A stretch of DNA of 64,000 nucleotides from G958296245 sp963664035. GTDB taxonomy: Bacteria > Chloroflexota > Dehalococcoidia > Lucifugimonadales > G958296245. Under the pieces are notes generated by a model. The model had not been told where the DNA came from and made no database searches. It was given only the letters and a program-made list of their open reading frames with translations. Both the position numbers and the translations under genes were made by a program. Positions within the stretch are counted from its first letter, which is position 1. The number at the start of each line of letters is the position of its first letter. Location: the NCBI GenBank assembly GCA_963664035.2, contig OY760867.2:2790001-2854000 (forward strand), given 5' to 3'. Below, piece by piece: positions 7,638 to 15,295 of the stretch.

Positions 7638-9880
7638 TGCGTACCGCCACCCTCGTTCTCAGCGTCAGCCTCGCCATTCACATCGGCCTCATTCCGAAGC
7701 GTATCCAGGTCGAACCCGCCAAGGTCGCCACTCCCGAAGAGGAGCTCCTCGATGTAGGGGAGGACACTGTGCTTCCAGATGCGCTTCACGCCGTCATTGT
7801 CCAAGCCGTCCTTCATGAAGTAGCTGGGGCCGATGGCGGCGTGGCGGTCGTCTTGCATCTTCTCGTTGGCGCGCTCTACGACCCCGGCCAGCCACTCCAT
7901 TGTGGGCGCCTTGGCCTTCAGCCAGCGGCGGAGCACGCCCTTGACCGGCTCGTCGTCTGGGTGGAACTCGACGAAGTAGAAGCGGCGGCGCAGCGCGAGG
8001 TCGACGAGCGCGATGGAGCGGTCGGCGGTGTTCATGGTGCCGATTATGTAGAGGTTGTCGGGCAGCGAGAACGGCTCATCGGAGTGCAGGAGGCGCATCT
8101 CGCGGTCGCGGTACTCCAGCAGGAAGTACAACTCGCCGAAGACCTTGGCGGGGTTGCCGCGGTTTATCTCGTCTATGACGAGGAAGTGCTTGGCGTTGGG
8201 TTCGCTGCGCGCATTCTCGGCGGCGTGCAGCAGCGGGCCATCCTTGAGTTGGAAGCCGGGACGGCCGTTTTCCAGGGTGGGGCGGAAGCCTTGCACGAAG
8301 TCCTCGTAGGCGTAGGAGGGGTGTAGTTGCACGAGGGTGACACGGTCCTTCGAGCCGGCGAGGTGCTCTGCAAGGGCCTGCGCGACGTAGGTCTTTCCGG
8401 TGCCTGGCGGCCCCTGGAAGATGACCTGCTTCTTGTCGTCGAGTAGGGTTTGTATCTCGCGTAGGAAGTCGTTGGTGAGGTGGAGTTGGTCGGCAAGGGT
8501 AGGGAGGTCGGGCCCGGCCTGTGCTTGGTCTTCTATTTCATTTGGGTCGTCACCACGGTCATCGACTTCCCAGTAATCACGACTGACCGCCCAAACCACC
8601 GATTGCGCACCAAGACGGTGGTGTAACGGAAGGCCGCGGTCCTTGGCTTCCTCAATGAAGCGATCGAGAAAACCAAGAGAATGCTCATATAACGCCGCCT
8701 CGTCTGCGCCCTGCGATGGCCGATCGTATGCGATGCGAGCGTACGCGTCGTTGAATACGGTGGTTCTGAACGGCGGATACAGTTCGGCGTCCAAGCCCAT
8801 CAGCAGCACGGATATGATATTCATACGGGTTCCTGCGCCACTTACAGCGGACTTGGGAAATGAGTTGCAGAAGGCCTGGATTCGTTGAGCAACTGACACG
8901 TCATCCTCAGTCCAAATCTCTCGCAACGCACGCAGCGCCTCCTCTGGGGACTCATCCACCCAATCGCCGAACTGTGCTAGTGATATTCGGTGGATGAGGT
9001 TGCTACTGATTCCCTTCTTGACCAGCCCGGCCCACGCATGGTCGTTACTGAGCACAGCTTTTCGCGCTGCCGCGACTTTTCGCTCAATACCAAGCTTATG
9101 GGCAATCTCATCGCGTTCCAGTCGCCCTGTGTTTACGTACGCTTGAGCGCGTTTAACGAACTCGTCCCAGGGGTTGAATTGGTGGTCGCCGTCATCTGTC
9201 GGTTGTGTTGAGTAATCTGCGATAGATTCCGTATCGTCGCCAATCGCTTCGAACGTGTCGGGAAAAATGAGATGGAGCAGAGCCTGGCGCTGTGGGAGCA
9301 CTCTGCTTGAATACGCGGCAAGCAGATTGCTGGTGACAGACATTGACATCAGGAAATCCCCGAACGCCTGCGGATCGGCAAGCATGCGGTCGCACTCACT
9401 TGCCTGCTGGGACTTCCACTGCTCGACGAATTCGATGAGGAATCCGACTTGGTACGTATAGTAGTTGAGGAAGTCGTCTCCTGGGTGGGCGATACCAGAC
9501 GCTAGACCGGCAACGAGGTCACAGGGAATTGTGTCCTGCGCTGACCCCTTAAGCACCATACTGATTCGGTGCTTCTTCCTTTCGCTTCCCATTGCGCTTT
9601 CGGAAATGATCAGGTAGTGAACGTACAGCGCTTCGCCAATCAACTGGTAGACCTCTGATGGGCTGCCTTCCAACTGCCGACGCAACTTTTCCATGAAATT
9701 GCCCGGCTCCCTGTCCGGCTGATCTAAGAACCGCCGTCGCAGCTCCTCCAGCCAACCGCTAGACCAGATAGCCTTGCTAGGCGTAAAGAGCGAGTCGTCG
9801 GCCCTCAGTGCGCAGTCGACCCACTTCTGCGCGGCTTCGTAGACCTTTTCCGCTCCGTCATGTGTTTTCCTGCTGCTCAT
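7634..9880 (-). CDS. mcrB: McrB, AAA+ GTPase of a type IV modification-dependent restriction system
   Basis: 748 residues. The AAA+ motor is in the C-terminal third: Walker A GPPGTGKT at about residue 489, Walker B FLVIDEINRG at about 568, and the McrB signature GTMNTADRS at about 615. The approximately 470-residue N-terminal part would contain the DNA-recognition region; I do not recognise a named domain in it, and it is not the short DUF3578 type. The start at 9880 (MSSRKTHDG) is chosen because AAGGAGAA lies just upstream. It forms an operon with mcrC and is divergent from the RHH/PaREP1 pair. Confidence 0.92.
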   Translation of the reverse strand: MSSRKTHDGAEKVYEAAQKWVDCALRADDSLFTPSKAIWSSGWLEELRRRFLDQPDREPGNFMEKLRRQLEGSPSEVYQLIGEALYVHYLIISESAMGSERKKHRISMVLKGSAQDTIPCDLVAGLASGIAHPGDDFLNYYTYQVGFLIEFVEQWKSQQASECDRMLADPQAFGDFLMSMSVTSNLLAAYSSRVLPQRQALLHLIFPDTFEAIGDDTESIADYSTQPTDDGDHQFNPWDEFVKRAQAYVNTGRLERDEIAHKLGIERKVAAARKAVLSNDHAWAGLVKKGISSNLIHRISLAQFGDWVDESPEEALRALREIWTEDDVSVAQRIQAFCNSFPKSAVSGAGTRMNIISVLLMGLDAELYPPFRTTVFNDAYARIAYDRPSQGADEAALYEHSLGFLDRFIEEAKDRGLPLHHRLGAQSVVWAVSRDYWEVDDRGDDPNEIEDQAQAGPDLPTLADQLHLTNDFLREIQTLLDDKKQVIFQGPPGTGKTYVAQALAEHLAGSKDRVTLVQLHPSYAYEDFVQGFRPTLENGRPGFQLKDGPLLHAAENARSEPNAKHFLVIDEINRGNPAKVFGELYFLLEYRDREMRLLHSDEPFSLPDNLYIIGTMNTADRSIALVDLALRRRFYFVEFHPDDEPVKGVLRRWLKAKAPTMEWLAGVVERANEKMQDDRHAAIGPSYFMKDGLDNDGVKRIWKHSVLPYIEELLFGSGDLGGFDLDTLRNEADVNGEADAENEGGGTQ

Positions 9881-9954
9881 CGTTCTCCTTCGGCTGCCAT
9901 GCCGCTCTGTCGCTGACCACACACCATGCTATACCAATTGAGTATGAGTTGCCA

Positions 9955-9990
9955 TCGCCTGTTGACAGGCGACGCCTTTGGGAATATCGT
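9955..9990 (+). promoter_or_regulatory. Promoter and palindromic operator of the RHH/PaREP1 pair
   Basis: TCGCCTGT-TG-ACAGGCGA (9955-9972) is a perfect palindrome with 8-base arms. It overlaps a -35 hexamer TTGACA (9962-9967), followed after 17 bases by TATCGT (9985-9990). Ribbon-helix-helix antitoxins bind such palindromes to repress their own operon. Autoregulation here is inference. Confidence 0.5.
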
Positions 9991-10048
9991 AATCCTCATC
10001 GATGACCATGCCATCATACGACTTCCAACGCCCACCAAGAGGGATTCA

Positions 10049-10258
10049 ATGACCCAGATCACCGCGCGCGTGCCGGATGAGTTGGCGGAAGCCCTGGACG
10101 CAGCGTCCGCGCAGCTCAAGCGCAGCCGCACGGAGGTGATTCGCCAGGCGCTGGAGCGATACCTGGAAGACTTCGACGACCTTTCCGTAGCATCGGACCG
10201 GCTGCGGGACCCCTCCGACCCCGTCCTGGACTGGGATACGGCGAAGGTGACGCTATGA
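10049..10258 (+). CDS. Ribbon-helix-helix (CopG/MetJ-like) antitoxin-type regulator
   Basis: 69 residues beginning MTQITARVPDELAEALD, the beta strand and first helix of a ribbon-helix-helix fold, followed by RSRTEVIRQALERYL, the second helix. It would dimerise and bind the palindrome 77 bases upstream. Its stop overlaps the start of the next gene by 4 bases (ATGA), the usual antitoxin-toxin arrangement. The start is set by homology; upstream codons in the same frame are not RHH-like. Confidence 0.85.
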   Translation: MTQITARVPDELAEALDAASAQLKRSRTEVIRQALERYLEDFDDLSVASDRLRDPSDPVLDWDTAKVTL

Positions 10259-10638
10259 CTTCTCGGGAGCGCGTCAGGGAGCCGACGCGGCCTGTGGACC
10301 ACGTTCGGGCCGCGCTCGACTTCCTGGAGGCGTCGGACCGCGAGTTCGACGAGGGAGACCGTCTGCAGGCGTCGGAGAAGCTATGGGGCGCGGCCTCCCA
10401 TGTGGTGATGGCGGCAGCGGAGCGGCGCGATTGGCCGCACGGCAGCCACCGCGCTATGAAGAACGCCGTCGAGAGGCTATCGGTCGAGCACGACGACACT
10501 CTCATCAAGTACGGGTTTGGCGTCGCTGAGAAGTTCCACCGCAACTTCTACCATGACAACATGGAGGACTTCGAGTTGGACGCCGACCGCCCCAAGGTGC
10601 GGGACTTCGTCGAGAGGATGGCCGCGCTGATGGGCTGA
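10255..10638 (+). CDS. PaREP1/HEPN-like protein, putative toxin partner of the RHH regulator
   Basis: 127 residues. The pattern GDRLQASEKLWGAASHVV ... SHRAMKNAVERL ... AEKFHRNFYHDN matches the PaREP1 family, an all-helical, HEPN-related fold frequent in archaea and some bacteria. An R-x3-H stretch (RNFYH) is visible, close to but not the same as the HEPN ribonuclease motif R-x4-6-H, so catalysis is uncertain. Coupling to an RHH gene suggests a toxin-antitoxin or nucleotidyl-transfer-type pair. Function is inferred only. Confidence 0.6.
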   Translation: MTSRERVREPTRPVDHVRAALDFLEASDREFDEGDRLQASEKLWGAASHVVMAAAERRDWPHGSHRAMKNAVERLSVEHDDTLIKYGFGVAEKFHRNFYHDNMEDFELDADRPKVRDFVERMAALMG

Positions 10639-10670
10639 GCCGGTGGGCCTCTCAGGACGGGGATGCCGGC

Positions 10671-11072
10671 CTACGCAGACTCGACCGGCGCCGCGCCTTC
10701 CATCCTGCCGAGCTTGCGGTCGAAGGTGTACAGAGGGGTGGCTCCCACACGTTTGGCCGCCGACAGAATCATCAGATCGAAGAAGCCAACGCCGCCTTGG
10801 CGGTAACGTAAGGCTGCGCGTATAACGTCGTCCGCAGTCTCGACGACGAGGCTGTCCGTGGTGCTCAGCTCCACCAACGCGTCGGCAACATGGGCGCGAG
10901 TGAACCCGTAAGACCGCTCCAGCACCCACGCCACCTCGACTACGACCTCTCGGCAGATGAAGCCCTGTCGTTCGCTTGTCAATCCTTCCAGCAGCACGCG
11001 GGCCGCTTCCGCCTGTTCGGCGTCGTCACGCGCCAGGTAGCGCACTATCACGTTCGTATCTACTGCGATCAC
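10671..11072 (-). CDS. vapC: PIN-domain ribonuclease toxin (VapC type)
   Basis: 133 residues. PIN-domain acidic residues are all present: Asp in MIAVDTNVIV, Glu in VVVEVAWVLE, Asp in GFFDLMI and Asp in YTFDRKLG. These proteins cleave tRNA or rRNA. The start ATG lies inside the upstream AbrB-type antitoxin frame, a 47-base overlap, so the toxin is translated after or together with its antitoxin. It converges tail to tail with the PaREP1 gene. Confidence 0.9.
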   Translation of the reverse strand: MIAVDTNVIVRYLARDDAEQAEAARVLLEGLTSERQGFICREVVVEVAWVLERSYGFTRAHVADALVELSTTDSLVVETADDVIRAALRYRQGGVGFFDLMILSAAKRVGATPLYTFDRKLGRMEGAAPVESA

Positions 11073-11301
11073 GTTCAGACGCTCCCTCGGCGATGGCTTG
11101 CTCCATTTCTTCCAGGGTCACTGTCGGGCCGTCGTACTTCAGCATCCCGAACAACCGCCCGATGGGGCGCACCGGCATGATCCAGACCCCATCATCCTGT
11201 ATGACGTACCGCACCCGGTCCCCGGGCCGCACGGAGAGCGCCTCCCGAACGGCCTTTGGCAATGTGGTCTGTCCCTTTGAAGTAATACTAGACTCAATCA
11301 T
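11026..11301 (-). CDS. vapB: AbrB/SpoVT-type antitoxin (VapB)
   Basis: 91 residues. The N-terminal swapped-hairpin DNA-binding domain is plain: ITSKGQTTLPKAVREAL followed by VRPGDRVRYVI. The C-terminal half, EEMEQAIAEGASERDRSRY, would be the toxin-binding tail. AAAGGGGA upstream of the ATG serves as Shine-Dalgarno. It overlaps vapC by 47 bases. Confidence 0.9.
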   Translation of the reverse strand: MIESSITSKGQTTLPKAVREALSVRPGDRVRYVIQDDGVWIMPVRPIGRLFGMLKYDGPTVTLEEMEQAIAEGASERDRSRYERDSALPGA

Positions 11302-11707
11302 GGTACATCCCCTTTAGAATTACGTTTAGACAATTAGCATTGCATTAAGCATCATACCCTTACATTCCACAGTATAGCAAGCGGATGCGTGTCACACAAG
11401 GCATGAACCGAGGAGGCTGGCGGATTCGGATAGGCCGGGATTGAGCGTTGAGGGCAGGGGAGATGGCCGCGCGGGGGAGGCGTCGAAAGGGTGGGCGGAC
11501 GGCGTGAGACACGCGGCGGGGCGAAAAGGCGGCTCTACGGGCATCCTGGGCGATATTTCCGCGGGAGCGCGCGGGGCCGAGGCGAATCGGGGCTGGTGCG
11601 AGCAGGACCGAGGCGTTCGGCGGGATCCTGGGAGCGTCATGGGCGCATATTCGCACTATATATGTTATGTAAAGTACGCAGTGGTTCGAACAGGCTCTGG
11701 GATGGTC
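11302..11707. other. Intergenic stretch between vapB and the TIR-like gene
   Basis: About 400 bases. The vapB side holds the promoter described separately. The rest (11400-11640) is G-rich with several spurious frames but no recognisable protein; 11645-11680 is A+T-rich (CTATATATGTTATG). I see no RNA gene or terminator hairpin. Confidence 0.6.
11351..11380 (-). promoter_or_regulatory. Putative promoter of vapBC
   Basis: On the minus strand, TTGCTA (11380-11375), 18 bases, then TATGAT (11356-11351). The start site would fall about 43 bases upstream of the vapB ATG, and the leader contains AATGC/GCATT-type repeats that could be operator sites. Confidence 0.4.
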
Positions 11708-12790
11708 TCAGGCGCCGACGTGGACCTGGATGACTCCGAGCTTGTGGAGTTGTCCGAGGAGTTGCAGGCCCATCTCGTGTACACGGTCGCGGTGGAAGCC
11801 GAGGCCGTCCCAGTGGACGTCGGAGTCCAGGCCGGACTCGTTCAGCGGTATGACCCGGTCGTCGTAGAGCGCGGCGGCGGCCCCGAGCTGTCCGAGGACC
11901 TTCGGGGTCACGAGGCGTAGGCCAAGGCCGGCCCATGAGCCGCTGCGCGCTTCGGCGAAGATTATCACCGCCGCGGCGCATCCGCGCATCGCCTCGACGG
12001 TCCTGGGCGAGACGACGAAGCCGTCGTCGGGGTCGGCCTCGGCCTGGACGCTCGATATGCCGAAGGAGTCGAGGATGTCCTCGACCGCCTGGGCGACGTC
12101 CTCGGCGCCGGCGTGCCCTATGAAGACGGCGGCCTGCTCCGGCGAGGGGCCGGGCTCGGCCGCGGGCGGCGCGGGGGCGTCGGCGCGCAGGGGCGCCGCG
12201 GCGGCTGGCGTCGGCGGAGAGACCTCGGGGGCGGCTCGGCTGGCGGACAGCCTGACGTAGAGGGAGCCGCCCGCTTCGTCGATGACGCCTGTTAGCAGGC
12301 CGTTCTTCTTGATGATCCTCAGGCACTCGGACGTAAGCTCGGGCTGGATGCCGAGCTCGCGGCGCAGCATGTTCTCGGCGTAGGAGTCGTCGGGCACCTT
12401 CCTGCCGTCGAGCATCTCGTAGAAGCGGCGGAAGGGCTCCGGCTTCAGGGAGACCTCGACGAGGGCGCGCTGGCGCTCGTTCGAGTCCTGCGGGCCTACC
12501 AGCGACTCGCCGAGGCCGGTTAGAGAGACGCGCTCCTCGCCCGCGCCGCCCTTGGTGAGGCCGTACCTGGCGGAGGAGCTCAGCTTCATGGTGAAGGCGC
12601 TGCTGGCGGGGGTCGTGTCGAGCTCGCGGGCGAGCAGCACGCGGTCGAACGGCAGCCCGGAGTTGGCCTCGTATATGGCCGTGGGCACGGCCAGGGCCTC
12701 TTCCAGGGTGTGGACGGGGTACGTCCTGGTCAGCCTCGTGCGCTTCCTGCCCGCGCCGACCGCCGTCGCTTCGTATACGCCTGCCGCCAT
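11708..12790 (-). CDS. Winged-helix protein with C-terminal TIR-like (predicted nucleotide-binding) domain
   Basis: 360 residues in three parts. Residues 1-190 are a two-part helical domain (TLEEALAVPTAIYEANSG ... SLTGLGESLV ... FRRFYEMLDGRKVP ... LRIIKKNGLLTGVI) of a kind known in front of TIR-like domains. About 30 Ala/Pro-rich residues act as a linker. Residues about 225-360 look TIR-like: VFIGHAG, DILDSFGI, EAMRGCAAAVIIFAE, LGAAAALYDDRVIPL. Relatives, as I recall them, have E-L-G-A-A, where the Glu is catalytic for NAD cleavage; here it reads Q-L-G-A-A, so enzyme activity is doubtful. Its placement beside McrBC and toxin pairs suggests a defence or signalling role (inference). Confidence 0.6.
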   Translation of the reverse strand: MAAGVYEATAVGAGRKRTRLTRTYPVHTLEEALAVPTAIYEANSGLPFDRVLLARELDTTPASSAFTMKLSSSARYGLTKGGAGEERVSLTGLGESLVGPQDSNERQRALVEVSLKPEPFRRFYEMLDGRKVPDDSYAENMLRRELGIQPELTSECLRIIKKNGLLTGVIDEAGGSLYVRLSASRAAPEVSPPTPAAAAPLRADAPAPPAAEPGPSPEQAAVFIGHAGAEDVAQAVEDILDSFGISSVQAEADPDDGFVVSPRTVEAMRGCAAAVIIFAEARSGSWAGLGLRLVTPKVLGQLGAAAALYDDRVIPLNESGLDSDVHWDGLGFHRDRVHEMGLQLLGQLHKLGVIQVHVGA

Positions 12791-12828
12791 TGAATAGACC
12801 CCTGTGTCGAAAGCGCTGAATACGGAGA

Positions 12829-12857
12829 AATATAGGACTGGCGGGGCCGGATGTCAA
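12829..12857 (-). promoter_or_regulatory. Consensus sigma-70 promoter of the TIR-like gene
   Basis: On the minus strand, TTGACA (12857-12852), 17 bases, TATATT (12834-12829). The predicted transcript start is about 30 bases before the ATG at 12790. It is the closest match to the housekeeping consensus that I found in the window, so constitutive, strong expression is predicted. Confidence 0.65.
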
Positions 12858-12955
12858 GCGCCATTTTCACCGATATTCACCGCATATCAGGCTTTTACAA
12901 GTTTACGGTGAGGTATTGCTGAAAAGGAATGAAATGCATTCAGGCCGGGCGTGGC

Positions 12956-13016
12956 TGCCGTTTCAAACGGCAAGGGGGAGGGCTGGTTTCAAACCAGCCC
13001 CTACGGAATGCGCTGA
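12956..13016. repeat. Palindromic dispersed repeat, copy 1
   Basis: Two adjacent palindromes share the core TTTCAAA: TGCCGTTT-C-AAACGGCA (12956-12972) and GGGCTGGTTT-C-AAACCAGCCC (12980-13000). The tail CTACGGAATGCGCTGA follows. Bases 12968-13016 match 15446-15494 with a single difference at the palindrome centre (C against G). Confidence 0.85.
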
Positions 13017-13171
13017 CCCGGCAGCGATTTCGCCGCCGGCGCCGTGGAAACCCTATCCCGCGCGGGCGTCGTAGAGTAGGCAGGGGTATCTCGCGGCGGT
13101 CCTGAGGCCCGCCGCGGTGCTTCGTGTAGAATGGGAGACAAGAGACAGGGGTTAGAGAGAGGGGACCTACT

Positions 13172-14485
13172 TTGCTCACTCACTCGCGCATAAAGACGAC
13201 GCTGTTGGCAATGATGATAGCCCTGGCCATCCTGGGCATGGCCTGCGGGGGCGGAGAGCAGCAGGCTACGGCCGTAGAAGAGCCTGCCGATAAGACCTCC
13301 GAGGCTATGGAGGCGGCGGTATCCGTTACGGACGCCCCTGCCCTACCGACCCCTGCGGAGTTCGAGAGGGCCTACGAGAAGCCGGAGGACGTGCCGGAGG
13401 AGCTAAAGGTCATATGGGAGGCGTGGGACATCCTGTCGCAGGAGTACGTGGACACCTCCAAGCTCGATTCGGAGGAGCTCGTGGCAGGGGCGGTCCGGGG
13501 GATGCTGTCGGTGCTGGACGACCCGCAGACGGCCTACGTGGAGCCTGAGACGATGCGGTCCAGCTTCGGCGACATGTTCCGGGGCGACTTCGAGGGCATC
13601 GGCGCTCACGTGCAGATAAACGCGGCGGGCAAGATCGTCATCGTCTCCCCCATAGCGGGCAGCCCGGCGGAGGCCGCCGGCATACGCCCGGGGGACATCA
13701 TCCTGGAGGTGGACGGCGAGAGCATAGAGGGTTGGGGGCTGCTGGACGTCGTGTCGCTCATACGCGGGCCGAAGGGGACGAAGGTGACGCTGCTGATAAA
13801 GCACCTGCTGGCGCTGGACCCCGTCGAGATCACGATAACGAGGGGGGTCATAGAGCTGTCCACCGTACTGCTGAGAAGCGAGCCTGGGGAGAAGTTCCCG
13901 CACATAAGGATCACGGAGTTCTACCCCAACACGGTCGACCAGCTGCGGGAGATGCTCCAGCAGGTGCAGCGGGACGGGGCCGAGGGGATCATACTTGACC
14001 TGCGCAACAACCCTGGCGGCCCCCTGCAGTCCGTGGTGGACGTGGCCAGCCAGTTCCTGGACGACGGCCTGGTGCTCTACGTGCAGCGGGGCGACGGCCG
14101 CCGCACCGACTGGAGGGTCAGGCAGGGCGGCGTTGCGCTCGACATCCCCCTGGTGATGCTGGTGAACGACGGGAGCGGCAGCGCGAGCGAGGTGCTCGCC
14201 GGGGCGCTCCAGGACCATGGGCGCGCCACCATCATAGGGGCGACGACCTTCGGCAAGGGCAGCGTGAACACGCTGCGGGAGCTGAGCAACGGGGCCGGTC
14301 TCTACCTGACGACCGCCTACTGGTACACGCCGTCGGGTCGGCTGATCGACCGCGAAGGGATCCCGCCCGACATCGAAGTGGTGGACCGCAACTCCGAGGA
14401 GGCCGAGGTGAAGCAGTTCCGCCGGGCGAGGGAGGAGATCGAGAAGATCGTAGAGCAGAACAAGGCGGCGAAGGTGGGGGCATGA
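13172..14485 (+). CDS. ctpA: Carboxy-terminal processing protease (S41 family) with PDZ domain
   Basis: Periplasmic or exported, membrane-anchored Ser-Lys protease, 437 residues. It starts at TTG with GAGAGGGG upstream, because the basic residues in SRIKTT are needed for the signal peptide ending GMACGGG (lipoprotein-like). A PDZ domain lies at about residues 140-220 (GIGAHVQ ... IRPGDIILEVDG). The protease core carries the nucleophile in NDGSGSASEVLAGAL and the Lys in TTFGKGSVN. The typical VRGML.VLDDP motif precedes PDZ. Its stop overlaps smpB by 4 bases, so the two form one transcript. Confidence 0.95.
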   Translation: MLTHSRIKTTLLAMMIALAILGMACGGGEQQATAVEEPADKTSEAMEAAVSVTDAPALPTPAEFERAYEKPEDVPEELKVIWEAWDILSQEYVDTSKLDSEELVAGAVRGMLSVLDDPQTAYVEPETMRSSFGDMFRGDFEGIGAHVQINAAGKIVIVSPIAGSPAEAAGIRPGDIILEVDGESIEGWGLLDVVSLIRGPKGTKVTLLIKHLLALDPVEITITRGVIELSTVLLRSEPGEKFPHIRITEFYPNTVDQLREMLQQVQRDGAEGIILDLRNNPGGPLQSVVDVASQFLDDGLVLYVQRGDGRRTDWRVRQGGVALDIPLVMLVNDGSGSASEVLAGALQDHGRATIIGATTFGKGSVNTLRELSNGAGLYLTTAYWYTPSGRLIDREGIPPDIEVVDRNSEEAEVKQFRRAREEIEKIVEQNKAAKVGA

Positions 14486-14937
14486 CGGCAGGCAGGACGT
14501 TCGCGCTCAACCGGAAGGCGCGCTTCGAGTACGACATACTGGAGACTTACGAGGCGGGACTCGTGCTGGAAGGGACGGAGATAAAGGCGATCCGGGAGGG
14601 TCGCGCCAATATCGCCGACGCCTACGCGCGGCCCGACGGCGGCGAGATGTGGCTGGTCAACGCGCACATCGGCCAGTATTCCGCCGGGGGCAGCGTCAAC
14701 CACGACCCGAAGCAGCCCAGGAAGCTGCTGCTGCACAAGGACGAGATAACGAGGCTCACCGGCCAGGTCGAGGCGAAGCGGTTGACCCTGGTGCCGCTGA
14801 GGCTGTACCTGAAGCGCCACCGGGCGAAGGTCGAGCTTGGCCTGGCCAGGGGACGCAGGCAGTACGACAAGCGGCGCGCGATAATCGAGAGGGAGAGAGA
14901 CCGGGAGGCCAGGCAGGCGGTGCGCCGGGCCACGTGA
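14482..14937 (+). CDS. smpB: SsrA-binding protein SmpB (trans-translation)
   Basis: Binds tmRNA and delivers it to stalled ribosomes. 151 residues, the normal length. Typical motifs are NRKARFEYDILETYEAGLVL, GTEIKAIREGRANI and the basic C-terminal tail QYDKRRAIIERERDREA. The ATGA overlap with ctpA couples ribosome rescue with a tail-specific protease gene, which fits because S41 enzymes act on C-terminal tails; the functional link is inference. No ssrA gene is in the window. Confidence 0.97.
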   Translation: MTAGRTFALNRKARFEYDILETYEAGLVLEGTEIKAIREGRANIADAYARPDGGEMWLVNAHIGQYSAGGSVNHDPKQPRKLLLHKDEITRLTGQVEAKRLTLVPLRLYLKRHRAKVELGLARGRRQYDKRRAIIERERDREARQAVRRAT

Positions 14938-14973
14938 CCGCCCTGCCCTCGCGGGGCTCCCCCCTGGGGAAAA

Positions 14974-15012
14974 GCAAGGAGGCCGGTCCGAGTGGACCGG
15001 CCTCCTGTGCTT
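14974..15012 (+). terminator. Strong hairpin behind smpB
   Basis: AGGAGGCCGGTCC (14977-14989), loop GAGT, GGACCGGCCTCCT (14994-15006): a perfect 13-base-pair stem. It is extended outward by AAGCA/TGCTT with one bulge. There is no long T-run after it, so it may act as a bidirectional terminator or transcript-stabilising end between smpB and the converging HTH gene. Confidence 0.75.
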
Positions 15013-15034
15013 CGAGCCGATGGCCCGCTGAGGG

Positions 15035-15295
15035 CTAGCCTGCCCTCTTCACCTCGATGGTCTCGCCGGGGGAGACGGCCACCCGCTGGACGCTGATCCC
15101 CAGCTTGAGCAGCCAGTAGCCCAGGGTAGCCTTGCTGACGCCGATGCTCTCGGCCGTTGCGGACAGCCCCCTCTCCGTCAGCATCGGAGGAAGCATCACC
15201 TCCAGGGGCTCGTTGAACCTCTCCTCGACTGCGGCCATCTTCTTGGTCTTTCTGCCGATCATTGCTATAGCCTCCCAAAGCTGTAGTGTACTCAT
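15035..15295 (-). CDS. Small helix-turn-helix protein
   Basis: 86 residues; a start at Met-12 (MIGRKTKKMAAVEERF) would give 75. The segment ATAESIGVSKATLGYWLLKLGI has the spacing of a helix-turn-helix of the transposase/sigma-4 kind: an Ala at the first turn, Gly-Val-Ser-Lys at the recognition helix start. It ends in a short strand-rich tail (VAVSPGETIEVKRAG). It resembles small DNA-binding proteins that choose sites for regulation, but the target is unknown. It converges on smpB. Confidence 0.65.
   Translation of the reverse strand: MSTLQLWEAIAMIGRKTKKMAAVEERFNEPLEVMLPPMLTERGLSATAESIGVSKATLGYWLLKLGISVQRVAVSPGETIEVKRAG

Larger units (their letters stand above)
12791..13171. other. Divergent intergenic region between the TIR-like gene and ctpA
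   Basis: 381 bases with no gene. It contains the TIR-like gene promoter, an A+T-richer stretch at 12860-12945, and the palindromic repeat at 12956-13016. TAGAAT about 45 bases before the ctpA start is a possible -10 without a clear -35. Confidence 0.6.

Noticed and set aside
11360..11656. 98-residue minus frame between vapB and the TIR-like gene
   Set aside because: Pro/Arg-rich with no conserved pattern, and it covers the vapBC promoter.
14977..15006. Riboswitch or small RNA behind smpB
   Set aside because: A single perfect hairpin without further structure or a downstream same-strand gene; better explained as transcript end.
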